64,000 nt of DNA from JALHMI01 sp964598535 (lineage in GTDB: Bacteria > Planctomycetota > Planctomycetia > Pirellulales > PALSA-1355): the NCBI GenBank assembly GCA_964598535.1, contig CAZRCI010000005.1:156646-220645 (forward strand), in the 5' to 3' direction. Below the pieces are notes generated by a model, which saw nothing but the letters and a program-made list of their open reading frames with translations, did no database searches and was not told the origin of the DNA. The number at the start of each line of letters is the position of its first letter. Within the stretch, counting starts at the first letter, position 1. Below are positions 17,495 through 26,981 of the stretch, piece by piece. A program made the translations under genes and the position numbers.

Positions 17495-18961
17495 CTAACG
17501 TCCTAGTAACGGGTTCAGTTGCAACTGGTTGGGAGGCTCGATGCCTGGGGTCTCGGGGATCTGCGTAGGACCGGTTTGCAGGCTGTCGGTTAGAAGCAGG
17601 CCATCGATCGTAATGGCCGTTTCCCAGATATCTCGCTGTGCGTCCAGCCCTGCCAGGATCGTATAAAAATACGTTCGTTGCGCGTTGAGCAGCACCAAGA
17701 AGCTTGCTTCGCCGTGGCGGTACGCGTTGTTTACCAGATCGAGTGCTTGGCGCGCGTCGGGCATGATCTCGTCGCGATATTGGGAGTATTGCACCAGCGC
17801 GTTGCTATAGCGTTCGAACTGGACGGCCAATTGCGAGGTGGCCAGCAACTCGTGCCGGGCCGCGGCCGATCGCGCGCCGCGCAGCTCTGCCTCGGCTTTG
17901 CGGATGTTGCCCTGGTTGTAGTTGAACAACGGCACCGGAACCAGCACGCTGACGTTGGTAATCGTATGGTTTGCGGCGAGGTCATATTGCGGGCCGGCCT
18001 GCACAATCACGTTGGGGACCGGCTCAACCCGCGCTCGCCGCAATGCTTCGGCCGCGCGGCTGATATTGGTGCGCGAGGCCGCAAGTTCGGGGCTCTCGCG
18101 TAGAATTCGGGTGAGCGATTCTTCCCAGGTAAATTCGGGCATGTCTCCATCCAGGTCGCCCGTTAGCTTCTGAGGCTGCATGCCGGGAACCGCGGAGACG
18201 GCCGCCAGTTGCCGCCACGAGGCGTCGAGCCGGTTGCGCGAGCTCGTGACGCGAATGGCCGCGTTTGAAGCTTCGATGCGCGCTTGAAGCACGTCGACCT
18301 TACCAACCTGCTGAGCATTGAAGAGCTGATCGGCCAGGCTCAAAGCTTGGCGGCCAATGGCTTCCATATCGTGGGTAATTTCAAGCGTCCGCTGGGCAAT
18401 CAGGGTGTTATAGAATTGAATTCGCACGTCATTGATTACTCGTTGCCGCTGAGCGGCATAATTCTGGCGAGCGATCACGACTTCGCGTTCGGCGATTTCA
18501 CGGTTCAAGGCGAGCTTGCCGCCGCGAACGAACTCTTGTTCAAAATACGCGCCCTGCTGACCAGCCGTTCCCTGGTCGCCAATCTGATTGCCAAGGTAGC
18601 CGATGCCGGGATTCGGATACAAGCCAACCTGTACCCAGTTACCCTGAGCGGCCTCGAGAGCGGCGCCGGCCTGGCGAACCGTGGGATTATTCGCGAGCGC
18701 GATAGCGACCATTTGATCCGAGGTCAGCCCGGCTTCTCCGGCGTTGACTGCTTCGGGCAGCGGCGTCGGAATCGTTTCCACGGAAACATGTTGTTGATAG
18801 TTCGCGGCATGCGCAGGCGGCGTTGCGCGTGGCCAGCGGCTGTATTGTGGCGGTTCGGCGGCGGCCAACGAACTCGCTTTGGTGGAAATCAGAAGCAGCG
18901 CCATGAGCGCCACGGCACGCATGCACAAAGGGATTGCAACGACTTGCAACAGCCTAAACAT
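17495..18961 (-). CDS. TolC-family outer membrane efflux protein
   Basis: A 488-residue protein with a signal peptide and two repeats of the outer membrane efflux (OEP/TolC) fold. Landmarks are ALANNPTVRQAGAALEAAQGNW, the segment around LNREIAEREVVIARQNYAAQR, and the helix with LRGARSAAARHELL. These are typical of TolC/CusC-like trimeric outer membrane channels, which work with an RND or ABC pump and a membrane fusion protein. No such partner is encoded nearby, so the gene may be an orphan or serve a distant pump. Upstream is a long gap (18962-19528) that may hold its promoter. The substrate cannot be predicted. Confidence 0.88.
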   Translation of the reverse strand: MFRLLQVVAIPLCMRAVALMALLLISTKASSLAAAEPPQYSRWPRATPPAHAANYQQHVSVETIPTPLPEAVNAGEAGLTSDQMVAIALANNPTVRQAGAALEAAQGNWVQVGLYPNPGIGYLGNQIGDQGTAGQQGAYFEQEFVRGGKLALNREIAEREVVIARQNYAAQRQRVINDVRIQFYNTLIAQRTLEITHDMEAIGRQALSLADQLFNAQQVGKVDVLQARIEASNAAIRVTSSRNRLDASWRQLAAVSAVPGMQPQKLTGDLDGDMPEFTWEESLTRILRESPELAASRTNISRAAEALRRARVEPVPNVIVQAGPQYDLAANHTITNVSVLVPVPLFNYNQGNIRKAEAELRGARSAAARHELLATSQLAVQFERYSNALVQYSQYRDEIMPDARQALDLVNNAYRHGEASFLVLLNAQRTYFYTILAGLDAQRDIWETAITIDGLLLTDSLQTGPTQIPETPGIEPPNQLQLNPLLGR

Positions 18962-19528
18962 GGTGTCCTTCCGAGCTGTCCACTATTCAGCACGGACCTA
19001 CGTGGGGGTAGGCGAACGGGGAGAGCGGTGTGAACCGCGGTTGGGAATCAAACGACGCGAGGAGATTCAGGATGGGATCAATCCGAGGACATGCTTGCCA
19101 TGTCCAGCTCGGGAGATGACTGGGGGGCGGTGCGATGCACTCGCTATAGTCGATATCGTCGTCCTGATAGGAATGACTTGAGGGATGCCTCGCTTGGGCC
19201 CTTTATATACTTGGTGCCGGCGGGCGCTGTCAGGCGGTGATAGCTACCCGAACATTTTAAAAATCTAGTCGATAGGTTGATTTTGGTTTACTAAATTTAG
19301 CGACGTAGGCGACGGGCCGTGTGGTGCGACTTGCGGGATCGCCCGCGTCTGATGGAGAACGTTCAGGCGACGGGACTGCAGTGTACGAGCCGCTTCCATT
19401 GCTACGAGGATAAACCGGCATCACCGCCGCAGGCCGCGAATTCATCGGGATTGGGGCGGTCTGCAGGGCAAGCTAGAATTGGAATACGTACGGTGTTGCT
19501 GCCTCCTTCTGGCTGGTCCCAGTTGCAT
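18962..19528. other. Intergenic gap with no gene, divergent promoter region
   Basis: This 567-base stretch lies between the divergent TolC-family and rfbB genes. Open frames here are short or only extensions of rfbB upstream of its ATG and have no recognisable protein features. It contains an AT-rich patch around 19251-19300 and TTTATATAC near 19202, which could be promoter elements. I see no repeat or RNA structure that I could name. Confidence 0.5.
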
Positions 19529-20635
19529 ATGCCCCCTGAGCAGTCGATTCTCATCACTGGCGGCGCCGGCTTCATTGGCAGTTGCCTTGTCCGGCAATTG
19601 GTCTCCTCAGGGCACGCGGTCGTCACGCTCGATAAGCTCACCTATGCCGGCAACCGCGAATCGCTAGCATCGATTGTCGACCATCCACGGCATACGTTTG
19701 TGCGTGGCGACATCGGCGATGACAAACTCGTGGCGGCGCTGCTGGTGAAACATCGCCCCGTGGCTGTCGTGAACCTGGCGGCCGAGACGCATGTCGACCG
19801 CTCGATCGATGCACCGCCGCCGTTCATCGAGACCAACGTGGTCGGCACCTGCCGGCTGTTGGAGTCTGTGTACCGGCATTGGCGCAACCTCACGCCAGCC
19901 GAGAGGTCCACGTTTCGCTTTCTGCATGCTTCGACCGACGAAGTATTCGGTTCGCTTGCCGAGGGCGTGTGCAGTGAAGAAGGCGCGCCGCTGGCGCCGA
20001 ACTCTCCTTATGCCGCATCCAAGGCCGCTGCCGATGCATTTGTTCACGCGTATCATCAGACCTATGGTTTGCCAACAATCATCACGTACTCGTCAAATAA
20101 TTACGGGCCGTATCAGTATCCCGAGAAGCTAACGCCGTTGATGATTCTGGCGTCGGTTTCAGGTCGACCACTTCCGCTTTATGGCGATGGCTTGCAGGTG
20201 CGGCAGTGGCTTCACGTCGAGGATCATACGGCGGGCCTATGGGCTGCGCTCGAGCGAGGACGCCCTGGCGAGTCTTACAATCTTGGAGGGCGCGACGAAC
20301 TTACAAACCGCGCGTTCGTCGAACTGCTGTGCGAGTTGATCGACGAGCTGTGCCCCGAACGTTCTCGCACGGCGGCGGGCATTGTCCACGTTGCTGACCG
20401 GCCTGGACACGATCGCCGCTATGCGCTCGATTCAACCAAAGCGGAGCGCGAATTGGAATGGCGGCCGCGATGGCAATTGCACCACGGTCTGTGCGAGACC
20501 GTGGCTTGGTATCTTCAGCACGTCGATTGGGCGGAACGCGTGACCGCGGGTAACTATGACGGTCAGCGATTGGGGCTGCCAGCGAATTTGTCTTCAAGAG
20601 CAAATGCCTTGACGGGAAAGGCGGGCATGCCATGA
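19529..20635 (+). CDS. rfbB: dTDP-glucose 4,6-dehydratase
   Basis: A 368-residue extended SDR. It has the nucleotide-binding TGGAGFIGS (residues 10-18), the catalytic TDE triad at 136-138 (STDEVFGSL) and the YxxxK dyad Tyr161/Lys165. The surrounding NLAAETHVDRSI and SSNNYGPYQYPEKLTP motifs are diagnostic of RmlB. It converts dTDP-glucose to dTDP-4-keto-6-deoxyglucose, the entry to dTDP-rhamnose and other deoxysugars, in the cytoplasm. The ATG at 19529 fits the family; the frame is open to 19319 upstream without similarity. Its TGA overlaps the start of rfbA by four bases. rfbC and rfbD are not in the window. Confidence 0.93.
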   Translation: MPPEQSILITGGAGFIGSCLVRQLVSSGHAVVTLDKLTYAGNRESLASIVDHPRHTFVRGDIGDDKLVAALLVKHRPVAVVNLAAETHVDRSIDAPPPFIETNVVGTCRLLESVYRHWRNLTPAERSTFRFLHASTDEVFGSLAEGVCSEEGAPLAPNSPYAASKAAADAFVHAYHQTYGLPTIITYSSNNYGPYQYPEKLTPLMILASVSGRPLPLYGDGLQVRQWLHVEDHTAGLWAALERGRPGESYNLGGRDELTNRAFVELLCELIDELCPERSRTAAGIVHVADRPGHDRRYALDSTKAERELEWRPRWQLHHGLCETVAWYLQHVDWAERVTAGNYDGQRLGLPANLSSRANALTGKAGMP

Positions 20636-21642
20636 GCCGGGCCGCTCTGAAGGGGATTTTGCTCGCAGGCGGCCGCGGTAGCCGGCTGGGGGCGCTCACT
20701 CGCGTAGTGAACAAGCAGCTTCTGCCAGTTTATGACAAGCCGCTGATTTACTACTCGTTGTCGTCGCTTTTGTTGGCTGGCGTGCGCGAGGTGCTGCTTA
20801 TCACGACGCCTCGCGATGAGGCGAACTTTCGCCGCCTGTTTGGCGACGGTTCGCGGCTGGGAATCGCGATGCAATACGCGGTCCAGATCGAGCCGCGAGG
20901 AATTGCTGAAGCCTTGGTGATTGGCCGCACGTTTGTCGGTCTCGACCGCGTGATGCTCGCCCTGGGCGACAATCTTTTTCTTGGCAGCGATGTGGCGTGC
21001 TGCCTTGCCCGCGCGGCAAGTAACGAACGGGGCGCCACCATTTTGTCCGTCGAAGTCGATGACCCACGAGATTTTGGCGTGGTTGAATTAGATTCCCAGG
21101 GGCAGCCGGTTGCCATCGCGGAAAAACCCAGCCAGTCAAGATCGAAGCTGGCCGTGCCGGGGCTGTACTTTTATGACAACGATGCGCCCGGTATCGCGGC
21201 ACAGCTCACGCCTTCGGTGCGAGGCGAACTGGAGATCACGGATGTCAACCGTCGGTATCTAGAACTTGGACGTCTGCAAGTCGAACCTCTCGCCCGAGGA
21301 GTGCGCTGGCTCGACACGGGAACTCCGGAGGCTCTGGCCGAGGCGACAAACCTGGTGCGCTGGCTCGAAGCGGCGCATGGGATCAAGCTGGGATGTGTCG
21401 AAGAGATTGCCTATCGAAACGGTTGGGTCGCCGCAGAGCAGCTTGCGCGCCAGGCAGACGAACTTGGCGGCGAGTACGGTCGATATTTGCAACACGTATT
21501 AAGTACGCCGGGAGATCGTCCGGCGTGCCTTGGCTCGATGGCTCCGCAGGGGGCATGCAGCCCGCCGACGCACGCCGCAAAGCAATCGGGGGCTGTCGAG
21601 GGCGCCGGCGAGTCGTTCTCCCGAAAAACGCGGGATTTTTAG
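20632..21642 (+). CDS. rfbA: Glucose-1-phosphate thymidylyltransferase, with extended C-terminus
   Basis: RmlA converts glucose-1-phosphate and dTTP to dTDP-glucose, the substrate of the rfbB product encoded just upstream. The N-terminus shows the nucleotidyltransferase motif LAGGRGSRLGALT followed by NKQLLPVYDKPLIYY, and later ALGDNLF and VPGLYFYDN, all typical of RmlA. Translation is coupled to rfbB (ATGA at 20632-20635). The family usually ends near YGRYLQHVL (about residue 292), but this frame continues for some 44 residues of low-complexity sequence ending KTRDF, which makes it 336 residues. The tail could be a real extension or the result of a lost stop codon. Confidence 0.92.
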   Translation: MSRAALKGILLAGGRGSRLGALTRVVNKQLLPVYDKPLIYYSLSSLLLAGVREVLLITTPRDEANFRRLFGDGSRLGIAMQYAVQIEPRGIAEALVIGRTFVGLDRVMLALGDNLFLGSDVACCLARAASNERGATILSVEVDDPRDFGVVELDSQGQPVAIAEKPSQSRSKLAVPGLYFYDNDAPGIAAQLTPSVRGELEITDVNRRYLELGRLQVEPLARGVRWLDTGTPEALAEATNLVRWLEAAHGIKLGCVEEIAYRNGWVAAEQLARQADELGGEYGRYLQHVLSTPGDRPACLGSMAPQGACSPPTHAAKQSGAVEGAGESFSRKTRDF

Positions 21643-21791
21643 GACGTAATCGAATCTGCGGAGCGGCTTTGAAGTAGACAGTTTTACTTGGCTGGGGAGG
21701 AGCATACAATGGCGTCGCCCCGATCCATCTCCCTGATGATGTCGTATTGGCGAACAACGAACTTTTCACCTTGCCATCGATAGGTTTCTCC

Positions 21792-23051
21792 ATGAGCTGT
21801 GCCGCTACGTTACGTTTGCTTGCCGGTCTTTCCTTCGTTCTGGTTACGATAACAATGGCTGCGGCCGCGGAACTTGATACCCGGCCGCTCGAACTTTCGG
21901 TCGAGCCTGCATTCGCCGACGTCAAGTGGCCCGGTTGGCAGAGCTTCGAGGAAAGCGGTGTCGACAAGCCGCTCCGGATCATTCTGATTTCGGATGCCGG
22001 TGATGGATCGGGCCGGATTTTTGCGCCTACCCAGCAGGGAGTGATCTACGTGCTCGCCAGCGCCGACGCCAAAGAGGCCAAGGTGTTTCTCGACCTGGAA
22101 CCCAAGGTGTCCTATAGCGACAAGACCAATGAAGAGGGCTTTCTGGGGATGGCATTTCACCCCAGGTTCAAGGAGAACGGTGAGTTTTTCGTCTACTACA
22201 CGAACAAACACACTCCGCATCAGAATGTCGTCTCGCGGTTCCGCGTAAGCAAGGACGATCCGAGCAAAGCTGACCCGGAGTCGGAGGAGATCCTGCTGGT
22301 ATTCGACAAGCCGTTTTGGAATCACGATGGCGGCACGCTTGCTTTTGGTCCTGATGGGCATCTGTACATCGCTGTGGGCGATGGCGGGCTAGCGAACGAT
22401 CCTTTTGGCAATGGGCAGAAGTTGTCGAAGCTGCTGGGTAAGATCTTGCGGATCGATGTTGACCGCAAGAGCGGCGATCTGGCCTATGCCATTCCCGCCG
22501 ATAATCCATTTGTCGACAAACAGGACGCGCGGCCCGAGGTTTGGGCGTACGGCCTTCGCAATGTCTGGCGGATGGCGTTCGATCCCAAAACGGGAGTCCT
22601 CTGGGCTGGTGACGTCGGGCAAGACGTGTGGGAAGAGATCGATCTGATCGTGAAGGGGGGGAACTATGGTTGGAATGTCCGTGAAGGCTTGCATCCATTT
22701 GTGAAGAAGGGCGCGCCCGCGGTTCCCGATTCCAAAGCCCCGGCGGGAATGATCGATCCGATCTTCGAGTATCATCACGACATCGGCAAGTCGATTACGG
22801 GCGGCAACGTGTATCGTGGCAAGGCGATTCCCGAGCTTGACGGCGCATATCTGTATGCCGACTATGTGTCTAACAAGCTCTGGGCCCTGTGGTATGACGC
22901 CGATAAGAAACAGGTCACGGCCAATCGAGAGATTCCACTGCCGAAGCCGATTCCGGTCTTGTCGTTTGGCGAGGACGAAGACGGTGAAACCTATATCACC
23001 ACGTACGCTTCGGATGGCAAGGCCATCTACAAGATCAAGCCAGCGAAGTAA
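21792..23051 (+). CDS. PQQ-dependent sugar dehydrogenase (glucose/sorbosone dehydrogenase family)
   Basis: A 419-residue exported protein with a signal peptide (LAGLSFVLVTITMAAAAE) and the six-bladed propeller of soluble aldose sugar dehydrogenases. Recognisable pieces are EEGFLGMAFHPRF, WNHDGGTLAFGPDGHLYIAVGDGG, the GKILRIDVD strand and GLRNVWRMAFD, which carry the conserved PQQ and calcium-site residues of the family. It would oxidise sugars in the periplasm and pass electrons to the respiratory chain. The ATG at 21792 gives the signal peptide; the frame runs to TTG 21747. A strong terminator follows the stop, so the gene is monocistronic or ends an operon. Confidence 0.86.
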   Translation: MSCAATLRLLAGLSFVLVTITMAAAAELDTRPLELSVEPAFADVKWPGWQSFEESGVDKPLRIILISDAGDGSGRIFAPTQQGVIYVLASADAKEAKVFLDLEPKVSYSDKTNEEGFLGMAFHPRFKENGEFFVYYTNKHTPHQNVVSRFRVSKDDPSKADPESEEILLVFDKPFWNHDGGTLAFGPDGHLYIAVGDGGLANDPFGNGQKLSKLLGKILRIDVDRKSGDLAYAIPADNPFVDKQDARPEVWAYGLRNVWRMAFDPKTGVLWAGDVGQDVWEEIDLIVKGGNYGWNVREGLHPFVKKGAPAVPDSKAPAGMIDPIFEYHHDIGKSITGGNVYRGKAIPELDGAYLYADYVSNKLWALWYDADKKQVTANREIPLPKPIPVLSFGEDEDGETYITTYASDGKAIYKIKPAK

Positions 23052-23073
23052 GGCCGGATGATCGAGCCGTATT

Positions 23074-23117
23074 CATCGGGGGTGGCCGCTGATTCGGCGG
23101 TCGCCCCCGATGTTTTT
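23074..23117 (+). terminator. Rho-independent terminator after the sugar dehydrogenase gene
   Basis: A GC-rich stem starting CATCGGGGG at 23074 pairs with CCCCCGATG ending at 23112, with an inner GCCGC/CGGCG-type pairing and short loop, and is followed by TTTTT at 23113-23117. It lies 23 bases after the dehydrogenase stop on the same strand. Confidence 0.8.
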
Positions 23118-23382
23118 ACCTACACAGGCTGGCGTCTATCATAGTGTCGCCCATATTCACGACCGCAGAGGCACTTTTGCCAACCGCAAGAGAGGGTGTC
23201 TCGGCGGATTGTTTGGTCGTCATTGAGACAAGTGGTTGAAGTAGGCTTGTCACATCCATCATTCAATGGTCGGATTATGGTCCAAGGATGGAATATTTCG
23301 TAGAATCCGAGCTAATCGCATCTCCGATGCAGAATTGTCCGCTCGGCACGGATCATTGCAGACATCCTAGGAGCCAAGAGCC
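23118..23382. other. Intergenic region before catalase, no gene seen
   Basis: With the terminator before it, this forms a 331-base gap upstream of the catalase gene. I see no open frame worth calling. It must hold the catalase promoter. I looked for a Fur/PerR or OxyR box by eye and found nothing convincing. Confidence 0.4.
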
Positions 23383-24834
23383 ATGTCCGATAAACGCAGA
23401 CCGCCGACCACGACCGACGCAGGGATTCCCGTCTCGAGCGATGAGCACTCGTTGACCATCGGGCCCAATGGGCCGATTCAATTGCACGATCACTACCTGA
23501 TCGAGCAAATGGCGAACTTCAATCGCGAGCGAATTGCCGAACGGCAGCCGCATGCCAAGGGAGGCGGGGCGTTCGGACATTTTCAGGTCACGCACGACGT
23601 GAGCCGTTACACGAAGGCCGCCGTATTCCAGCCCGGCGTAAGGACCGAGGTACTGATCCGGTTTTCCACGGTTGCTGGAGAGCGGGGCAGCCCGGATACA
23701 TGGCGCGACCCTCGTGGGTTCGCTGTGAAGTTCTATACCACCGAAGGTAATTACGACATGGTGGGGAACAACACGCCGGTGTTTTTCATTCGCGATCCGA
23801 TGAAGTTCCAGCACTTTATCCGTTCACAGAAGCGCCGCGCGGACAGTAATCTTCGCGACCATGACATGCAGTGGGACTTTTGGACCTTGTCCCCCGAGTC
23901 GGCTCATCAAGTGACTTGGCTGATGGGGGATCGCGGTATTCCCAAAACCTGGCGGCACATGAACGGCTATAGCAGCCACACCTACATGTGGGTGAACGCC
24001 AAGTCTGAAAAGTTCTGGGTCAAGTATCACTTCAAGACCGACCAGGGAATCGACTATCTGACCCAGGAAGAAGCCGATCGACTGGCTGGCGTCGATGGCG
24101 ACTACCATGTGCGCGATCTGTTCAATGCGATCAAGCGCGGTGAGTTCCCGAGTTGGACGCTGCACATGCAGGTCATGCCCTTTGCCGAGGCCGAGACCTA
24201 TCGCTACAATCCGTTCGATTTGACGAAGGTCTGGCCGCACGCGGACTATCCGCTGATACCGGTCGGCAAGCTAACGCTCGACCGCAATCCGACGGACTAT
24301 CACACCGAGCTCGAGCAGGCGGCATTCGAGCCCAATAATTTGGTGCCAGGGATCGGGGTCAGTCCCGATAAGATGCTCCTGGGCCGGGTATTTGCTTATG
24401 CGGACGCTCACCGCGCGCGGCTGGGGGTGAACTATAAGCAGATTCCGGTGAACGCGCCCAAGAGCCCGGTCCATAGCTATAGCAAGGATGGGGCAATGCG
24501 CGTGACGAATGTTTCGGATCCGGTCTACGCTCCGAACTCCAAAGGAGGCCCCGCCGCGGACAGCGAACGTTATCCTGAAGTGGCCACCTGGTCGGCCAGC
24601 GGCGACATGGTTCGCGCCGCGTATACCTTGCGCAAGGATGACGACGATTTCGGTCAGGCCGCGACGTTAATTCGCAAGGTCATGGACGTGGCCGCGCGCG
24701 ATCGCTTGGTGGCGAACGTCGTGGGCCACTTGAAACAAGACGTCTCGAAGCCGGTACTTGAACGCGCCTTCGACTACTGGCGCAAAATCGACCAAGAGAT
24801 CGGCGATCGGATCGCCGAAGGCGTGAGCCATTAA
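23383..24834 (+). CDS. Monofunctional haem catalase (small-subunit type)
   Basis: A 483-residue catalase of the small-subunit clade that turns hydrogen peroxide into water and oxygen. The distal catalytic histidine is His57 (RQPHAKGGGAFG), the distal asparagine lies in VGNNTPVFF (129-130), and the proximal haem-ligand tyrosine is in RVFAYADAHR. The family blocks RFSTVAGERGSPDT, FALNFYT-like FAVKFYTTEG and MQWDFWTL are intact. No signal peptide is seen, so the enzyme is cytoplasmic. AGGAG about 9 bases before the ATG supports the start. The gene stands alone between two terminators. Its presence implies aerobic life and defence against peroxide. Confidence 0.95.
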   Translation: MSDKRRPPTTTDAGIPVSSDEHSLTIGPNGPIQLHDHYLIEQMANFNRERIAERQPHAKGGGAFGHFQVTHDVSRYTKAAVFQPGVRTEVLIRFSTVAGERGSPDTWRDPRGFAVKFYTTEGNYDMVGNNTPVFFIRDPMKFQHFIRSQKRRADSNLRDHDMQWDFWTLSPESAHQVTWLMGDRGIPKTWRHMNGYSSHTYMWVNAKSEKFWVKYHFKTDQGIDYLTQEEADRLAGVDGDYHVRDLFNAIKRGEFPSWTLHMQVMPFAEAETYRYNPFDLTKVWPHADYPLIPVGKLTLDRNPTDYHTELEQAAFEPNNLVPGIGVSPDKMLLGRVFAYADAHRARLGVNYKQIPVNAPKSPVHSYSKDGAMRVTNVSDPVYAPNSKGGPAADSERYPEVATWSASGDMVRAAYTLRKDDDDFGQAATLIRKVMDVAARDRLVANVVGHLKQDVSKPVLERAFDYWRKIDQEIGDRIAEGVSH

Positions 24835-24859
24835 GAATTACGTCGGCCCTGAATAGTTG

Positions 24860-24904
24860 CGCTGGCCCACCGGCTCCGCGGAGTCGGAGGCCAGCGTTTT
24901 TGTT
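24860..24904 (+). terminator. Rho-independent terminator after catalase
   Basis: CGCTGGCC (24860-24867) pairs with GGCCAGCG (24889-24896), an inner GGCTCC/GGAGTC pairing extends the hairpin, and TTTTTGTTTT follows. It lies 25 bases after the catalase stop and is directed to stop transcription on the plus strand; the convergent gene ends at 24921. Confidence 0.8.
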
Positions 24905-24920
24905 TTAATGGTGCGTGGAT

Positions 24921-26624
24921 TTAGAAATCCATCGCGTAACGCACCCCCCAGCCGTTGATGAATCCATTGGGCACATCCTGCACGCGGCTGCGATGTGTCA
25001 GGTCGTAATTGAACTGGAACTTGGAATTGGGGTTCCAATACCAGTTCAGCCCAAACGTGAAGCCGTGCAGAATGCCGCCGTTGATGCCTTTGTCGTTTAG
25101 CTTGATACCGTCATATCGTGCCCCTAGTTGCCAGGCGCCGCGCCCCCGTACCACACCGTTCGAGGTTGAGAACAAATAGAAGTTCTCGAATGGCGTGACA
25201 CGATCGAACGTGGCTCGAGCTCGGTTATAGTTCATGTGCTCACCGGTTAAAAACCAGAGGGCCTCGAGATAGCCGCCGTAGAAGTACACGTCGCCACGGT
25301 TGACCGGCACCGCGGGCGCTTGATACGGCTGCACGGCGTCGATAATTTGGATGCCTGAGAACTCCGCCTGGACCGTGAACGAGCCATAGTTGAACGCGGT
25401 TTCCAGCCCGAGAATGTTCATCATCTCGGCGCCCATGTTGCCGGTGTCGGCATAGATCGGGTTGAGCACCCCCGGCGGGCCGCTACGAATGTTGCCGCGA
25501 GTTCGCACGCGGGCTTGATTTTCGTCGGCGCCGCGAATGCAAATCGCGGATCCCAGGTGCAGTAGGTAACGCCCGCCGGATGGTTCGTCGTAAATAGGCA
25601 GCCAAGTACTGCGAGCGCTCAGGGCGCTCTCGTCGCCAATGCCGTAACCAAAAATCGTGTTTTGAGCGCTGAACCAGCCAATGGCCCAGGTGGCAAGTTG
25701 GTCTTCGCGCATTCCAAAAAGCATGATGCCCGGGGTGAAACCGTTGTTGAACGGTCCGAAGATCGCGTCGTGAATGAATGAGCGTTCAATGAAAGGCAGA
25801 AATCGGCTGCTGTTGACGTGTTCCATTCCCAGCGGCTCTTTCATGTTGCCGAAGCGAAAGTTCTGGACGTAGGGTAAATCGGTGAAGGTACCCCACAGGT
25901 CTGTGAGGCCCGGTACGGTGACGACCGGTTGGCTGACATTCGGGGACGCCGGAGCCAAGGTGTTGACGAAGTCGTACTCGGCCGCGAACTCGAAGTTCGC
26001 GTACATGAAACCGTCGATTCTCAGTCGGCCGCGGCGGAATTGAAATGAATCGGGCTGAGGCCCGATGCCGCCGACCGATTGCGGCACCACAAGGTTAGCG
26101 TCATTGGCGAAGAAGCTGTTGTCGTACTGAGTGCGACCGCCAATGTGGACGCGGAAGTCCCGGTTCTTGCTCTCGAAATCCAGGCCGTGATTCCAGATAG
26201 CCTGGAGCGGCTTGCCGTTGTCCACGATATCGCTCCCCGGGCCGGGCAAGCTGACCGAAGCTTCGGACTGACTTTCCAGGGTGCGCAAGCGAGCTTCCAA
26301 TTGCGCAATCCGCTGGAGCAAGGCGTCCGAGGATTGATAGCTGGCCAGAACTGCGTCGGACTGGGGGGCAACCGTCCCGGGAAGCACATCGGTTACCGGG
26401 GGTAGCCGCCGGCTACTCGGCGTCGGATCGCTAGGCAACTGGGCCATGCTATCGTTGACAGCAGGCAGCAATTGAGGGATGTCGTTTGGCGGTGGTTGTG
26501 CGCTGGCCAACGCAACCAGGACACAAAACGCTCCGATCGCCGCCAAGAGTTGATATCCCTTGCGCGCAACACGAATTATCGCCATGCAGGCGAACTTCGA
26601 TGCCCAGCGGAACTGATCGTGCAT
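24921..26624 (-). CDS. Outer membrane porin O/P-like (phosphate-selective porin family)
   Basis: A 567-residue outer membrane protein. It starts with a hydrophobic segment (LLAAIGAFCVLVALASAQ) that ends in a likely signal peptidase site, followed by a proline-rich linker, a short coiled coil (LLQRIAQLEARLRTLESQ) as in many planctomycete porins, and then a beta-barrel ending in aromatic residue YAMDF, the C-terminal Phe typical of outer membrane barrels. The barrel part resembles porin O/P (phosphate-selective) proteins, e.g. FRRGRLRIDGFMY. Start choice is uncertain: ATG 26624, or ATG 26585 which gives a shorter n-region. The ion specificity cannot be read from the sequence. Confidence 0.82.
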   Translation of the reverse strand: MHDQFRWASKFACMAIIRVARKGYQLLAAIGAFCVLVALASAQPPPNDIPQLLPAVNDSMAQLPSDPTPSSRRLPPVTDVLPGTVAPQSDAVLASYQSSDALLQRIAQLEARLRTLESQSEASVSLPGPGSDIVDNGKPLQAIWNHGLDFESKNRDFRVHIGGRTQYDNSFFANDANLVVPQSVGGIGPQPDSFQFRRGRLRIDGFMYANFEFAAEYDFVNTLAPASPNVSQPVVTVPGLTDLWGTFTDLPYVQNFRFGNMKEPLGMEHVNSSRFLPFIERSFIHDAIFGPFNNGFTPGIMLFGMREDQLATWAIGWFSAQNTIFGYGIGDESALSARSTWLPIYDEPSGGRYLLHLGSAICIRGADENQARVRTRGNIRSGPPGVLNPIYADTGNMGAEMMNILGLETAFNYGSFTVQAEFSGIQIIDAVQPYQAPAVPVNRGDVYFYGGYLEALWFLTGEHMNYNRARATFDRVTPFENFYLFSTSNGVVRGRGAWQLGARYDGIKLNDKGINGGILHGFTFGLNWYWNPNSKFQFNYDLTHRSRVQDVPNGFINGWGVRYAMDF

Positions 26625-26981
26625 GAATCAGCGAGAGGAGTAAAACGGATCGTGGTAGCATGCATCTAACGCAAAGTTAACTTTTTGCTGGAGGGTTCAT
26701 CGGACGACCTGGCGTCAATGTTGAGTTAATCGGCAGAGTTTGCGTAGATAGCCAGGTCGTTCGAGAAACCGCATTGACGGCATTGCGATTGTTGGAGCAT
26801 GACATGGATACGACAGTTTGCCATCTTTTGACCACGCAACCGATTCAGAAGGGCCAATGGAGCTAGGTTCCGGGCCTTATGTAGGTAAGCCAGCAGGTCT
26901 AGCGGCGGCCGCGACGTATCTTCATTACTGCGGTTGTCAAAGAGACGCGAATCTCCGAAACGAAAGTGCTGAGCTGGAACC
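26625..26981. other. Intergenic gap between porin and alcohol dehydrogenase, no gene
   Basis: The 357 bases between the start of the porin gene and the stop of the alcohol dehydrogenase gene contain no open frame with protein-like features. The part next to 26624 must hold the porin promoter on the minus strand. A GTTAAC palindrome and AT-rich run near 26678-26690 are the only visible marks. No Pho box was evident by eye. Confidence 0.4.
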
